DNA from: an uncultured Pseudomonadales bacterium
GTDB lineage: Bacteria > Pseudomonadota > Gammaproteobacteria > Pseudomonadales > Azotimanducaceae
Assembly (NCBI GenBank): GCA_938036875.1
Contig: CALHVX010000126.1
Coordinates: forward strand, 1 to 58,463
DNA: 58,463 nt
Direction: 5' to 3'
In this document: positions 1-7,587 of the stretch, one piece after another
How positions within the stretch are numbered: position 1 is the stretch's first letter
Layout: every line of letters begins with the position of its first letter
The notes under the pieces: model-generated
What the model was told of the DNA's origin: nothing
The model's database searches: none
The model's input: the letters and a program-made list of their open reading frames with translations, nothing else
Translations under genes and position numbers: made by a program

Positions 1-39
1 AGAGTGACTACTCTGGCACACGGCTCTGACCCCATAATT
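1..39. repeat. REP-like palindrome, right half (truncated by window edge)
   Basis: Bases 1-39 match the right half of the palindrome at 763-819 with two differences, including the arm ctctggcacacggctctgac and the trailing ccccataatt. The left arm lies outside the window. Motifs of the type ggggtcagag commonly flank REP-associated tyrosine transposase (RAYT) genes and REPIN elements; that link is inferred from memory of the motif. No transposase is visible here. Confidence 0.6.
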
Positions 40-48
40 TCCGCGCTG

Positions 49-657
49 TTATCTAGATGTGGGGAGATAGACAAATTGAAAGCCAGCTGCTGCAGCGCCG
101 GGGGTTCGATATGACCAATGCAAAGGACCAATATGAATGTAACCGGCATAACCCACTTGTCGGCCTCCATTGCGCTTTTCGGCGCGCCGAGAGGCTTGGT
201 TTCCCACTTCTATGAATGCAATGGAATGGCTTGCGCCTTGTTTGTGATCATGGGACTCAAGCACGCCATAAGAACCGCGTAAGTGTTGGCCGCGAAAAGC
301 AGGAAGGGTGAAGTTGTTGTAGTTGTAGCGATGGCCAGGGGCAAAACGCACCCACCAACCATCGATATGTGGTGTTGATCTGTAGCTGACCCATCCATAA
401 GCGACCAAGGTTGCATCCAAGTAGGTTATTACGACTTGATGCCCGGCGGCGAAAGCGTCTTCAATGAATTTGGCGCTGAGTTCGTATTCAGGGTTTTCGG
501 TGATGGGCAGCAATTGAGTTGCGTCGCCGAGCACTACTCGTACATTAGGTGGTGGATCGGTTTTTTGGATTGAGCGCTGGTTTGGTTTGTGACCGGGTAC
601 AGCTCTCGGCAATAAATAGCGCATGGATGAATGCCTAGCCGCGATATAATTCTCCAA
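49..657 (-). CDS. GNAT-like N-acetyltransferase family protein (putative)
   Basis: Protein of about 200 residues with a pattern resembling the GNAT acyltransferase fold. A central strand region is followed by AFRGQHLRGS, which resembles the acetyl-CoA pyrophosphate-binding Q/RxxGxG/A loop. Near the C-terminus comes NQASRRAEKRNGGRQVGYAG, like the GNAT motif B 'N..S....e..GF'. The substrate is unknown. The outermost start is TTG (657); an ATG at 624 gives 191 residues and is an equally good start. The gene sits between two copies of a REP-like palindrome, so it may be part of a mobile or laterally acquired cassette. It is convergent with nothing and has no operon partner. The family call rests on motif resemblance only. 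Confidence 0.55.
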   Translation of the reverse strand: MENYIAARHSSMRYLLPRAVPGHKPNQRSIQKTDPPPNVRVVLGDATQLLPITENPEYELSAKFIEDAFAAGHQVVITYLDATLVAYGWVSYRSTPHIDGWWVRFAPGHRYNYNNFTLPAFRGQHLRGSYGVLESHDHKQGASHSIAFIEVGNQASRRAEKRNGGRQVGYAGYIHIGPLHWSYRTPGAAAAGFQFVYLPTSR

Positions 658-762
658 AAGGTTTTCAGTTTTGTATCCCTGGTAAAGATCTTGGGTTATG
701 CGCTCCTGTCACCGCGTTTTTCTAACCCAGCGCTTAGCTTGCTGTCAAATGCCAGAATGTCC

Positions 763-819
763 GGGTCAGAGCCATGTGCCAGAGCGACTACTCTGGCACA
801 TGGCTCTGACCCCATAATT
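763..819. repeat. REP-like perfect palindrome (22-bp arms, 6-nt loop)
   Basis: A perfect inverted repeat: arm 763-784 begins gggtcagagccatgtgccag, loop cgacta (785-790), arm 791-812 is its exact reverse complement, followed by ccataatt. The same arm, loop and tail recur at the very start of the window, 780 bp away, so the two copies bracket the GNAT-like gene. Such palindromes can act as REP/REPIN elements mobilised by RAYT transposases, and in RNA would form a strong hairpin that could end transcription. Confidence 0.75.
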
Positions 820-839
820 GCCTGACTCTAATGTTGCTG

Positions 840-1523
840 CTAATGATCAGCCTTGTGCGCTTGAATCTGCAGCAACTCGCTAAGCCGGGTAGCGGCGCGC
901 AGCAGCCTTTCTTGTTGATCGTCGGCATTGCCAAGCATCTGCAACTGCTTCTCAAGATGTAGATGGGCAAAGCCATGCACAAAGGTCCAACCAATGATGA
1001 TGTCATCAATGACGTTGCCGGCGTGTTCGTGGTTGGTGGATGTCGCCTGTACCCCAATCTCGGGTTCGCCTCGTTGGCGCAATATAAGATTGGTGAGCTC
1101 GTTAAAGGTAGATTGAGCGGCTGCAAATAGATTGGCGTTATCTAGGCAGAGTAAATCTGCGCGCAGCATCATCCGAAAATGCTCAGGATATTCTTCTGCG
1201 AAGTTCAAGTAAGCGATTGATGTTGCTCGAAATTCACCTACTAGATCCCCCTTTGCTTTGGCGATTTCTGCGCTTAGTCCAGCCGTTAGGCGTTGGAAGC
1301 CTCGCGCGGCGATTTCCGAGAGCAAACCCTGTGCATCACCAAAATGATGTTTGGGGGCAGAGTGTGAAACACCTGCCCGACGGGCACATTCTCTGAGGGT
1401 AAAACCCGCTAAGCCGCGTTCTTGCAGCACTGTTTCTGCAGCGTCAAGAAGGGCGTTGGCAAGGTCACCATGATGGTAGCTTGAGCGTTTGGGCATCGCC
1501 TTAGTGTAAATCGGATAAGGCAT
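840..1523 (-). CDS. TetR/AcrR family transcriptional regulator (WHG-type C-terminal domain)
   Basis: The N-terminal helix-turn-helix domain is clear: SYHHGDLANALLDAAE, then FTLRECARRAGVSHSAPKHH as the recognition region, followed by the FGD..GLLSEIA extension typical of TetR proteins. The C-terminal ligand domain resembles the WHG group (TetR_C_33). The first start (ATG 1523) gives 227 residues; ATG 1496 (MPKRSSYHHG) is closer to the usual family N-terminus and may be the true start. The gene is divergent from the ABA4-like operon. A perfect 13-bp palindrome lies just upstream, so autoregulation together with control of the divergent genes is likely. The ligand is unknown. Confidence 0.88.
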   Translation of the reverse strand: MPYPIYTKAMPKRSSYHHGDLANALLDAAETVLQERGLAGFTLRECARRAGVSHSAPKHHFGDAQGLLSEIAARGFQRLTAGLSAEIAKAKGDLVGEFRATSIAYLNFAEEYPEHFRMMLRADLLCLDNANLFAAAQSTFNELTNLILRQRGEPEIGVQATSTNHEHAGNVIDDIIIGWTFVHGFAHLHLEKQLQMLGNADDQQERLLRAATRLSELLQIQAHKADH

Positions 1524-1524
1524 C

Positions 1525-1537
1525 TTTACACTGTAAA
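1525..1537. promoter_or_regulatory. Candidate TetR operator, palindrome TTTACA-C-TGTAAA
   Basis: A perfect 13-bp dyad lies in the gap between the TetR gene and the divergent ABA4-like gene. A further half-site (tttacac, minus strand) is found inside the 5' end of the regulator at about 1504-1510. A TTGACT hexamer at 1544-1549 is placed as a -35 element for rightward transcription, although its -10 partner is weak. Position and symmetry suggest the binding site of the adjacent regulator; this is inference. Confidence 0.5.
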
Positions 1538-1638
1538 AATGTCTTGACTCCCACGGCCAATGGGGCGTAAAACCTTTCTTAACTTTTCACTGTCAAGATT
1601 GACGATACCCCGACAACAAGCGCAAGGAGAATTTGGAC

Positions 1639-2112
1639 GTGGACTTCGACATTCATTTAGAAACGATATTTTCGGTTTGTGGCCTCTTAGCCATGGTCGG
1701 TTGGTTGGGTTTAGCCCTGCTGCCTGGCCAACGTTGGATGGTAGAGCGGGTTGCACGTTTGGTGATACCGGGCGTTATCGGACTGGTGTATATCGTCTTG
1801 ATGCTAGGGAATATGGATGCAACCCCGGCGGACGGTGGCTTTGGTTCTTTAGCCGAGGTCAAGGCTCTGTTTACGGTTGATGCGCTGTTGCTAGGTGGCT
1901 GGGTCCACTACTTGGCGTTTGATTTGTTTGTGGGGAGCTGGGAGGTCAGTGATTCTAGAAAGCATGGCGTGCCCCATTTGCTGGTGGTGCCTTGTCTGTT
2001 GCTTACCTTTATGGCGGGTCCTGCGGGTTTGGTTGTGTACCTGCTGGTTCGCACCGGTACCAATTGGTTTCGAAAGTCTGCTTCAGGGCAGGTAGTGGAG
2101 GTTGAGGCGTGA
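1639..2112 (+). CDS. ABA4-like (DUF4281) integral membrane protein
   Basis: About 157 residues with four hydrophobic segments. The pattern WLGLALLPGQRW near the N-terminus, then a LAEVKALFTVDALLLGGWVH segment and LAFDLFVGSW, matches the ABA4-like/DUF4281 family, named after a plant protein needed for neoxanthin formation. Bacterial members have no settled function. GTG 1639 is preferred over TTG 1633 because the Shine-Dalgarno AAGGAGA at 1624-1630 would be only 2 nt from the TTG but 8 nt from the GTG. Its stop overlaps the GTG start of the next membrane protein (GTGA), so the two are translationally coupled. Confidence 0.75.
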   Translation: MDFDIHLETIFSVCGLLAMVGWLGLALLPGQRWMVERVARLVIPGVIGLVYIVLMLGNMDATPADGGFGSLAEVKALFTVDALLLGGWVHYLAFDLFVGSWEVSDSRKHGVPHLLVVPCLLLTFMAGPAGLVVYLLVRTGTNWFRKSASGQVVEVEA

Positions 2113-2993
2113 GTATTTCTTCGATGGAAACCAGCGCCAGCCCAACAGGTTCGCTAGGTTCCAGGGCCTCTTGGTTCAACGTTTGGCGCAACCGGCAGCA
2201 GATATGGTTTGATACCGGCTTGTTGTTTGTTGGCTTGTTAGCTCTGTGCGCTTGCTTATCGCTCATTGATGACCGAACTTTGGCGGGCGTGTCTGTTTGG
2301 TCGAAGCCCATCAAATTTTGCCTGTCTTTGTTTGTATTCTTTGGGACCTTGGCTTGGTTTGCGGATATGCTGAAGCCGGCTGCGGGGACTGTTCCCAACC
2401 CAGATGCACTGGATTATTTTCAAACGAAGCCGGGTAAGGTATTAGTTTGGGTGCCTGTTGTTGCCGCCATATTTGAAATTGCCTATATCGTCTTTCAAGC
2501 GGCGATGGGTGAAGCATCACACTTCAACACCAGCTCTACCTTTACTGCCGTCATGTATAGCCTGATGGGCTTTGGTGCGGTTTTGTTGGTTGGCTGTTGC
2601 TTATGGTTGGGCTGCAAGATTTTGGGCCGGCATGGCTTTCATGATCCTTACGTATTGGCAGTTGGGGTTGGCTTGATCTTGTCCTTTGTGCTCGGCGGCG
2701 GCATTGGCGGCTACCTAGGCAACAGCAGTGGTCACTGGGTGGGTGGTACGCCAAACGACGCTTTGGGTACACCCCTATTCAACTGGTCTATGGATGGAGG
2801 CGATTTGCGCGTGTCCCACTTTTTTGGTTTACATGCCATGCAGGCTCTGCCCCTGTTTGCACTGATGTTGCCGCAGCAGTGGTCGCGTGTTGTGCGGTGG
2901 ACTTTAGTGGTCTTTTTTGGTTGCGGTTACGCCGCTTGGACACTAGCGACTTTTGTTCAAGCGGTGAACGGGCAGCCGTTGATTGCTGCTTGA
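2109..2993 (+). CDS. Polytopic membrane protein of unknown function, coupled to ABA4-like gene
   Basis: 294 residues with about seven predicted membrane-spanning stretches, for example WFDTGLLFVGLLALCACLSL and FCLSLFVFFGTLAWF. Polar motifs sit in loops: VWSKPIKF, a glycine-rich GGGIGGYLGNSSGHWVGG, and SHFFGLHAMQALPL, whose histidines could bind a cofactor or metal. The GTG start is supported by GGAGG at 2097-2101 with a 7-nt gap, and by overlap with the preceding stop codon. I do not recognise the family. It probably works with the ABA4-like protein under the same TetR-controlled promoter. Confidence 0.75.
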   Translation: MSISSMETSASPTGSLGSRASWFNVWRNRQQIWFDTGLLFVGLLALCACLSLIDDRTLAGVSVWSKPIKFCLSLFVFFGTLAWFADMLKPAAGTVPNPDALDYFQTKPGKVLVWVPVVAAIFEIAYIVFQAAMGEASHFNTSSTFTAVMYSLMGFGAVLLVGCCLWLGCKILGRHGFHDPYVLAVGVGLILSFVLGGGIGGYLGNSSGHWVGGTPNDALGTPLFNWSMDGGDLRVSHFFGLHAMQALPLFALMLPQQWSRVVRWTLVVFFGCGYAAWTLATFVQAVNGQPLIAA

Positions 2994-3110
2994 TGAGATG
3001 AGACAGGACGTTACGGGTTCGTTACCTTAAGATGGCTCAAACGCCCCTGATCCTTGCGCATAAGCGGTATACTCTGGGGCGAACGATGACCAAAAAGGAT
3101 TGCATACGTT

Positions 3111-3788
3111 ATGAATATAGTTGGAACATTGGCAAAAGTTGCTATGGGTGTCATGGTCTCTAGAGGAGTAGGAAAGCTTATGGGTCGCAAAGGTGGTAGT
3201 GGTGGCGGCCTACTCGGAAGCATTGCTTCCAGCGCACTGTCCGGCCGGGGCGGTGGGTTAGGTGGTTTGCTGGGCAGTGCCTTGTCTGGCGGTGCCGCCG
3301 GTGGTGGTCTCGGTGGTTTGCTAAGCAGCCTAACGGGCGGCGGCACAGAAGAAAACGCACAAGCCCCAGGCGGCTTGGGCGGCATGTTGAACCAAGCTTT
3401 GGGTGGTCAAGCGGCGCCCAACCCAAGCTCGGCAGAAAATGCACAAGCGGAGCTGCTGCTCAGAGCAATGATTAACGGTGCTAAATCCGATGGCACCGTA
3501 GATGAAGCGGAGCAACGAAAGATTGTTGAGCATCTAGAAGATGTCACCGAAGAAGAAGCCAACTTTGTGCGTAACGAGATGTCGCAACCGTTGGATGTTG
3601 ATGCGTTTATTCGCAGTGTGCCGCAAGGTATGGAGCAACAGGTCTATCTGATGTCTTTGTTGGGTATCGATTTGGATTCAAAAGCCGAAGCACAGTACTT
3701 GGATCGGTTGGCAAAAGGTATGGGTATTGCACCCGAGCTGGCGAACCAAATTCATGAAAAGCTTGGTGTGCCTCAGCTTTACGGTTAA
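3111..3788 (+). CDS. DUF533/TerB-like protein (YebE-type) with glycine-rich N-terminal half
   Basis: 225 residues. The first roughly 110 are Gly/Ser/Leu/Ala-rich (GGLLGS and GGLGGLL repeats) behind a short N-terminal MNIVGTLAKVAMGVMVSRGV helix. The C-terminal half is a helical TerB-like domain: LLLRAMINGAKSDGTVDEAE contains the acidic D-G-x-v-D-x-x-E loop shared by DUF533 and TerB proteins. Enteric YebE belongs to the same group and has been linked to envelope stress; no function is established here. Monocistronic, followed by a GC-rich hairpin. Confidence 0.75.
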   Translation: MNIVGTLAKVAMGVMVSRGVGKLMGRKGGSGGGLLGSIASSALSGRGGGLGGLLGSALSGGAAGGGLGGLLSSLTGGGTEENAQAPGGLGGMLNQALGGQAAPNPSSAENAQAELLLRAMINGAKSDGTVDEAEQRKIVEHLEDVTEEEANFVRNEMSQPLDVDAFIRSVPQGMEQQVYLMSLLGIDLDSKAEAQYLDRLAKGMGIAPELANQIHEKLGVPQLYG

Positions 3789-3798
3789 ACCTTAGGCG

Positions 3799-3821
3799 TG
3801 GCGCCGAGCTTTTCGGCGCCA
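3799..3821 (+). terminator. GC-rich hairpin after the DUF533 gene
   Basis: Perfect 9-bp stem TGGCGCCGA / TCGGCGCCA with loop GCTTT, 10 nt past the stop. There is no T tract, so termination may be inefficient or Rho-assisted. Confidence 0.5.
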
Positions 3822-3936
3822 GTTCAGTCTGGATGCACGCTCGGCGCATACTTTAGAAAGGCGGAAGTGAAAGCCGAGTACTTGGCCCAACAACTGTAAT
3901 ATCCTCTCAACACCCTTTCTCCAATTGTCCAAATCT

Positions 3937-4731
3937 ATGAATGCATTGTCTCTAGCAGCGGGTGTTCTTCCTGATTGTCAGCCTGAACAGGTGGCTGATG
4001 CTGCAGCTAAGGCCGGTTACGAGCTTGCTGGGTTTACTATCGAACCTGAAGGTTGGACCTCCTCACGTACACTCAAATTGCGCTCTCGGTTATCCAGCTT
4101 GGGCGTCCAAGTTTTAGACGTTGAAGTGATCTGGATACCCCAAGGCGGTTTGCTGGACGATAGCCATCGGTTGATTGTGGATGTGGGTGCGCAGCTAGGT
4201 GCAAGCAATGTGCTTGTAGTGTCACGAGAGCCTGATGTGGATCGTAACGCCGCCGCCTTGCATCAACTCTGCGAATGGGCGGAACCTGCCGGCATGCGGG
4301 TAGCATTGGAGTTTTTGAAGATAGCGCAGGTCAGCGCCTTCTCCACAGCGCATGCGATTGTACAGCGCTGTGATCATCCCGCTGCGGCGATTCTTATTGA
4401 TCCGCTGCACTTGCAGCGCGCGGGAGAAGGTTATAAACCCTTAGCAGCAGTGGACCCGCACTTGTTTCCTTATGCTCAGTTTTGCGATGGCAACTTAGAT
4501 TGCGAGCCAATCTTTGAAGCCTACCTTGAAGATGCGTTGGACCTGCGTTCGCCTGCAGGTCATGGCCAGCTGCCGTTGCGTGAAATATTGAGTTGCCTAC
4601 CCAAAAACTGTCCGTTAAGTTTGGAGGTAAGATCCAAAAAGTTGCGAGATGAGTATCCAGATCCAGCGGATAGGGCGGCGGCGGTGCTGCAACAGACTCG
4701 CGCTTATCTTTCGCAGGTTACCACTAGCTAG
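3937..4731 (+). CDS. Sugar phosphate isomerase/epimerase-like TIM-barrel protein
   Basis: 264 residues with the xylose-isomerase-like (AP_endonuc_2) TIM-barrel pattern: early AAAKAGYELAGF, a mid-barrel LEFL (E as metal ligand), then ILIDPLHLQRAG (D and H as metal ligands), QFCDGN, and a C-terminal LSLEVRS glutamate. This is the usual set of divalent-metal ligands in this superfamily. ATG 3937 is chosen over TTG 3925. The stop is followed after about 10 nt by a PhyH-type dioxygenase, so the two are probably one operon for degrading a small, perhaps sugar- or inositol-like, compound. The substrate is unknown. Confidence 0.78.
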   Translation: MNALSLAAGVLPDCQPEQVADAAAKAGYELAGFTIEPEGWTSSRTLKLRSRLSSLGVQVLDVEVIWIPQGGLLDDSHRLIVDVGAQLGASNVLVVSREPDVDRNAAALHQLCEWAEPAGMRVALEFLKIAQVSAFSTAHAIVQRCDHPAAAILIDPLHLQRAGEGYKPLAAVDPHLFPYAQFCDGNLDCEPIFEAYLEDALDLRSPAGHGQLPLREILSCLPKNCPLSLEVRSKKLRDEYPDPADRAAAVLQQTRAYLSQVTTS

Positions 4732-4742
4732 GCAGAGTTGTG

Positions 4743-5603
4743 ATGCAAAATCCTTATGATCCTGTTGACCAAAGTGACCTGACCATTGATGGTCTAGCGA
4801 TTGGTCCCATTGTTGAGAGTATTCGCGAGCAAGGCTATGTGGTTGTTAAGAATTTTCTAAACCAAGCCACTGTTAAAAAGTTGCAAGAAGCATTCAACAC
4901 TGAGGTCCCCATCACCGAGATGCGCGCCATTGGCACCGACAGCGGTCGTACCTGGCGTGCGCATAACTTGCTAGCGAAAACTCGAGCGGCAGATGATGTG
5001 TTTCTTGATGCCAGGCTTCGCGCGGTGGTTGACGGGGTTATCGGCAAGTACAACCAAATCAATGTGACGACCTTGTTTAATACGCTGCCGGGCGAAACCA
5101 AGCAGCTGTTGCATCAAGACGACGGGCTATGGCCTATACCTCGGCCGCACCCCGCGTTCCTATGTAATGCGTTGATCGCCTTGGACGACTTTACCAAGGA
5201 TAAGGGTGGCACCCATCTTGTCCCCTATAGCCACACTTGGACCAAGCCAGTAGATCAGTCGGTAGACACGATTCAAGTGGAGATGAAGTCGGGCAGCGTC
5301 GTTTTTTGGGAGGGTGGCATGTGGCATGCCGGTGGTGCCAACGTCACGCAAGACCAAGAGCGGATGGGGTTGTTTATCAGTCACCAAGTGAGCTACTTAC
5401 GACCGCAAGAGATTCAGTTGCTGTCTGTTCCCCCTGAGGTGGTCCGAACCATGCCGCACAAGTTGCAGCGTTTGGTGGGTTACCACAAGTTTGGGTTGGG
5501 GATTGATGGTCGCGATCCGCTGGATGTGTTGGCGGATGGGGTGGTGGTTAACCCAGATGCACATTTAGCTAACCACTGGCGTAGCTTAGCACCTGACTCT
5601 TAA
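4743..5603 (+). CDS. Phytanoyl-CoA dioxygenase (PhyH) family protein
   Basis: 286 residues. The non-haem Fe(II)/2-oxoglutarate facial triad is visible: HQD in LLHQDDGLW (about residue 125) and the distal His in GGMWHAGGANVT (about residue 200), with an Arg further on (ERMG) to bind 2-oxoglutarate. The N-terminal IREQGYVVVKNFLNQATVKK is the common PhyH opening. The substrate is not predictable; marine bacteria carry many such paralogues. ATG 4743 immediately follows a possible GTG at 4740. Co-directional and nearly contiguous with the TIM-barrel isomerase gene upstream. Confidence 0.85.
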   Translation: MQNPYDPVDQSDLTIDGLAIGPIVESIREQGYVVVKNFLNQATVKKLQEAFNTEVPITEMRAIGTDSGRTWRAHNLLAKTRAADDVFLDARLRAVVDGVIGKYNQINVTTLFNTLPGETKQLLHQDDGLWPIPRPHPAFLCNALIALDDFTKDKGGTHLVPYSHTWTKPVDQSVDTIQVEMKSGSVVFWEGGMWHAGGANVTQDQERMGLFISHQVSYLRPQEIQLLSVPPEVVRTMPHKLQRLVGYHKFGLGIDGRDPLDVLADGVVVNPDAHLANHWRSLAPDS

Positions 5604-5754
5604 CCGCTCAGTCTCAACACCTGTGGCCAACTGCTAAAGCCTATAAAGCAGACTTACCCTGAACTAGTTACGCTAGAGTGGGTCCTAAACACATTGGGTC
5701 CATCCGCTGCTTAACCGGCTGGTGAGCTTTCCGCATCTATGAGGTGGCACATTT

Positions 5755-6270
5755 ATGAACATAAGATTTCTTTTCGCAGGCTTGTTGTGTCTATTGGCAG
5801 GCTCTGCATTGGCGGTTGGTCCGGGACAGCAAGCGCCTAGTTGGGTCGGCATAGACCTCATGACAGCAGAGGAAGTAGCCTTTCCAGATGTGTTGGAGGG
5901 TGAGCCAGCCGTGCTAATTTTTTGGGCTACTTGGTGCCCATACTGCAAAGCCTTTATGCCCTACGCAAAGGACATTGAAGCGGACTTTGCGGATCAAGGG
6001 GTAAAAATTATTACGTTTAATGCTAAGGAGCGTGGCCGCGGAGATGCGCGAGACTATGTCTCGAGCCTAGGCTACCCAATGTTGGCTATCCAAGATGCAG
6101 ACGACATAGCGCAAGCTTATGACATCCGGTTTATTCCAGGGCTGCTGGTAGTTGATGGCAATGGCGTTGTTGTGTATCGACGTCGTAGCACCAACCTACC
6201 AGCCGGGCGCACGGTATCCCAGCAGTGGGCCTTTGAGGTCCGCGAGGTGTTAGAAGAGTTAACACAGTAG
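5755..6270 (+). CDS. Exported TlpA/ResA-like thioredoxin-fold protein
   Basis: 171 residues with a Sec signal peptide (NIRFLFAGLLCLLAGSALA, cleavage near ALA-VG). A thioredoxin domain follows with the active site FWATWCPYCKAF (CxxC, CPYC) and the cis-proline segment RFIPGLLVVD. The family comprises periplasmic thiol-disulfide reductases for cytochrome c maturation or general redox repair. A GAGGTGG ribosome site precedes the ATG. Its stop codon directly abuts the stop of the convergent exbD-like gene, with no base between them. Confidence 0.87.
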   Translation: MNIRFLFAGLLCLLAGSALAVGPGQQAPSWVGIDLMTAEEVAFPDVLEGEPAVLIFWATWCPYCKAFMPYAKDIEADFADQGVKIITFNAKERGRGDARDYVSSLGYPMLAIQDADDIAQAYDIRFIPGLLVVDGNGVVVYRRRSTNLPAGRTVSQQWAFEVREVLEELTQ

Positions 6271-6666
6271 CTAGTGCCGCTTGTCCGCTAGCTGAATGTT
6301 GCTTATCCCTACAGCGCGTGCGGAATCCATGACTTTAATCAAGGCGTTTGCATTGGACTCGCTGTGAGCGTTGATGATAACTGGTGCTTTTGGAGCGGCG
6401 GCGTTGAGTTGTTGCAAGTGAGGTCGTAATAACCTTACGTCAACATCATGGGTGCCGATCAAAAAACGATTGTTGGCCGTGATATTAACTAGGATCGTCT
6501 GCTTTTTTGGATCCGGCGGGGCAGTATTGCGATCGTTCGGGGGGTTCATGTCGATCCCGAACTCCGTAACAAAGGTTGCGGTGACAATGAAGAAGATGAG
6601 CATGATGAAGACCACATCAAGCATTGGGGTTAAGTTGACCTTCGACTCTTGTTCGCTGCGTTGCAT
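6271..6666 (-). CDS. ExbD/TolR family biopolymer transport protein (orphan)
   Basis: 131 residues from ATG 6666. The layout is that of ExbD: a short cytoplasmic N-terminus with VNLTPMLDVVFIMLIFFIVT (D in the single membrane helix is the proton-carrying residue), then a periplasmic domain with ILVNITANNRFLIG and APVIINAHSESN. ExbD works with ExbB and TonB to energise outer-membrane transport. No exbB or tonB lies nearby, so partners must be encoded elsewhere. A longer reading frame to 6726 exists, but the extra 20 residues are not ExbD-like. Confidence 0.85.
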   Translation of the reverse strand: MQRSEQESKVNLTPMLDVVFIMLIFFIVTATFVTEFGIDMNPPNDRNTAPPDPKKQTILVNITANNRFLIGTHDVDVRLLRPHLQQLNAAAPKAPVIINAHSESNANALIKVMDSARAVGISNIQLADKRH

Positions 6667-6776
6667 AGTGACCTCACTGTCTAGCGGGTATGCTACAAAA
6701 GTAGCATCTCGCCAGTGAGTATGCAAATCAGGGGGGAAGCGGCTATTGCAACGGCAAATTTCCCTGGAGAATTGGT

Positions 6777-7115
6777 TTACATGGCATCCATAAAACGAGA
6801 AGACATTTGCAGGTAACCGTTGGGGTCAGGATGTTTGGCCATCACGGCTTCCCATTCAGGTCCACTAAATGCTGTCTTTAATGTGGCATCCCGCGCTTCT
6901 TTGTTATCCCACTTCAGAATCCAGGTCACGTTCGCAGTGCCTATAGGCGATTCGACCGGCTCGCTGCCCGCTATCTCTGGTGCCAGCTTGCCTTCATCGA
7001 TCCAAAACCCAACCACATCCAGTTTTTGTCGTAGTACAACAACGGCTGCCTCTGCCCAGACTTTGTATTCGGTGAATAGGTCCGGGCGGTAGTGGTAGTC
7101 GCGAATTTCAAACAT
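6777..7115 (-). CDS. NIPSNAP-family dimeric alpha-beta barrel protein
   Basis: 112 residues opening with MFEIRDYHYRPDLFTEYKVW, typical of NIPSNAP domains, then VVGFWIDEG, VTWILKWDNKEARDATLK and SGPEWEAVMAK, which build one ferredoxin-like half barrel. Members are small dimeric proteins often found next to catabolic enzymes; most have no proven activity. A good ribosome site (AAGGGG) precedes the ATG. Single gene between exbD and the PQQ dehydrogenase relic. Confidence 0.8.
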   Translation of the reverse strand: MFEIRDYHYRPDLFTEYKVWAEAAVVVLRQKLDVVGFWIDEGKLAPEIAGSEPVESPIGTANVTWILKWDNKEARDATLKTAFSGPEWEAVMAKHPDPNGYLQMSSRFMDAM

Positions 7116-7166
7116 ATATTTCCCCTTGGTGATTTTGATTTTGTTGTGACGCTATGTTGTTGGTTG

Positions 7167-7438
7167 TCATTTGCATGCGCTAGTAGCGCCTACCGGGCGC
7201 GCCGCATTCATAGTGCCTGTGAAACACATCACACCATCCTTAAATAAGGTGCGGTTACAAGACCTACATCCTTCGGTAGATCGAGATGCCAGTCGCGCTT
7301 GAGCCTGTTAACGGTCTTGGCGTTAACCTGGGTTAGTGGGCTAAACCGTTGTTCGTTGTGATTCCTGCCGTAGGCTAGCCAGTCCGCGGTATTGGTGACG
7401 TCGTTAATCTGCTGGTTGGTCACCTGGCGCTGTGCACT
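7167..7438 (-). pseudogene. Remnant of a PQQ-dependent alcohol dehydrogenase (N-terminal part, frameshifted)
   Basis: A minus-strand fragment reads ADWLAYGRNHNEQRFSPLTQ, then VNAKTVNRLKRDWHLDLPKD, the mature N-terminus of type I quinoprotein alcohol dehydrogenases. After GLVTAPYL the frame ends at a TGA. Shifting one frame gives KDGVMCFTGTMNAARPVGAT, which continues the same family pattern (DGVMYFTGT.NvvrAVDAtTG) until a stop at 7167. No signal peptide, catalytic region or cytochrome part remains. The intact enzyme would be about 600 residues. This is a decayed relic, unrelated in frame to the intact membrane PQQ dehydrogenase about 3 kb away. Confidence 0.8.
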
Positions 7439-7587
7439 CCAAATTCTCCCCTAGATGTCTTTTAGTAAGATACAACCTCGGGGCGTTGGTTGACAGCGAC
7501 ACAGATTGAATTGTTGCTTTGGAGTGGTAGCTTAGCGCTAGAAAACAGGTATCCTCCAGGTTTCTTGGGCTACTACTGTTTGTTGCG

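Noticed and set aside
631-825. 64-codon plus-strand ORF over the REP-like palindrome
   Set aside because: No ribosome site and its 3' half is the palindrome itself.
7229-7240. TGA in the dehydrogenase relic as another selenocysteine codon
   Set aside because: Similarity continues in a different frame, so it is a frameshift, not recoding.
7229-7423. Small independent gene of 64 codons
   Set aside because: Clear N-terminal quinoprotein dehydrogenase sequence with continuation in another frame; treated as a pseudogene.
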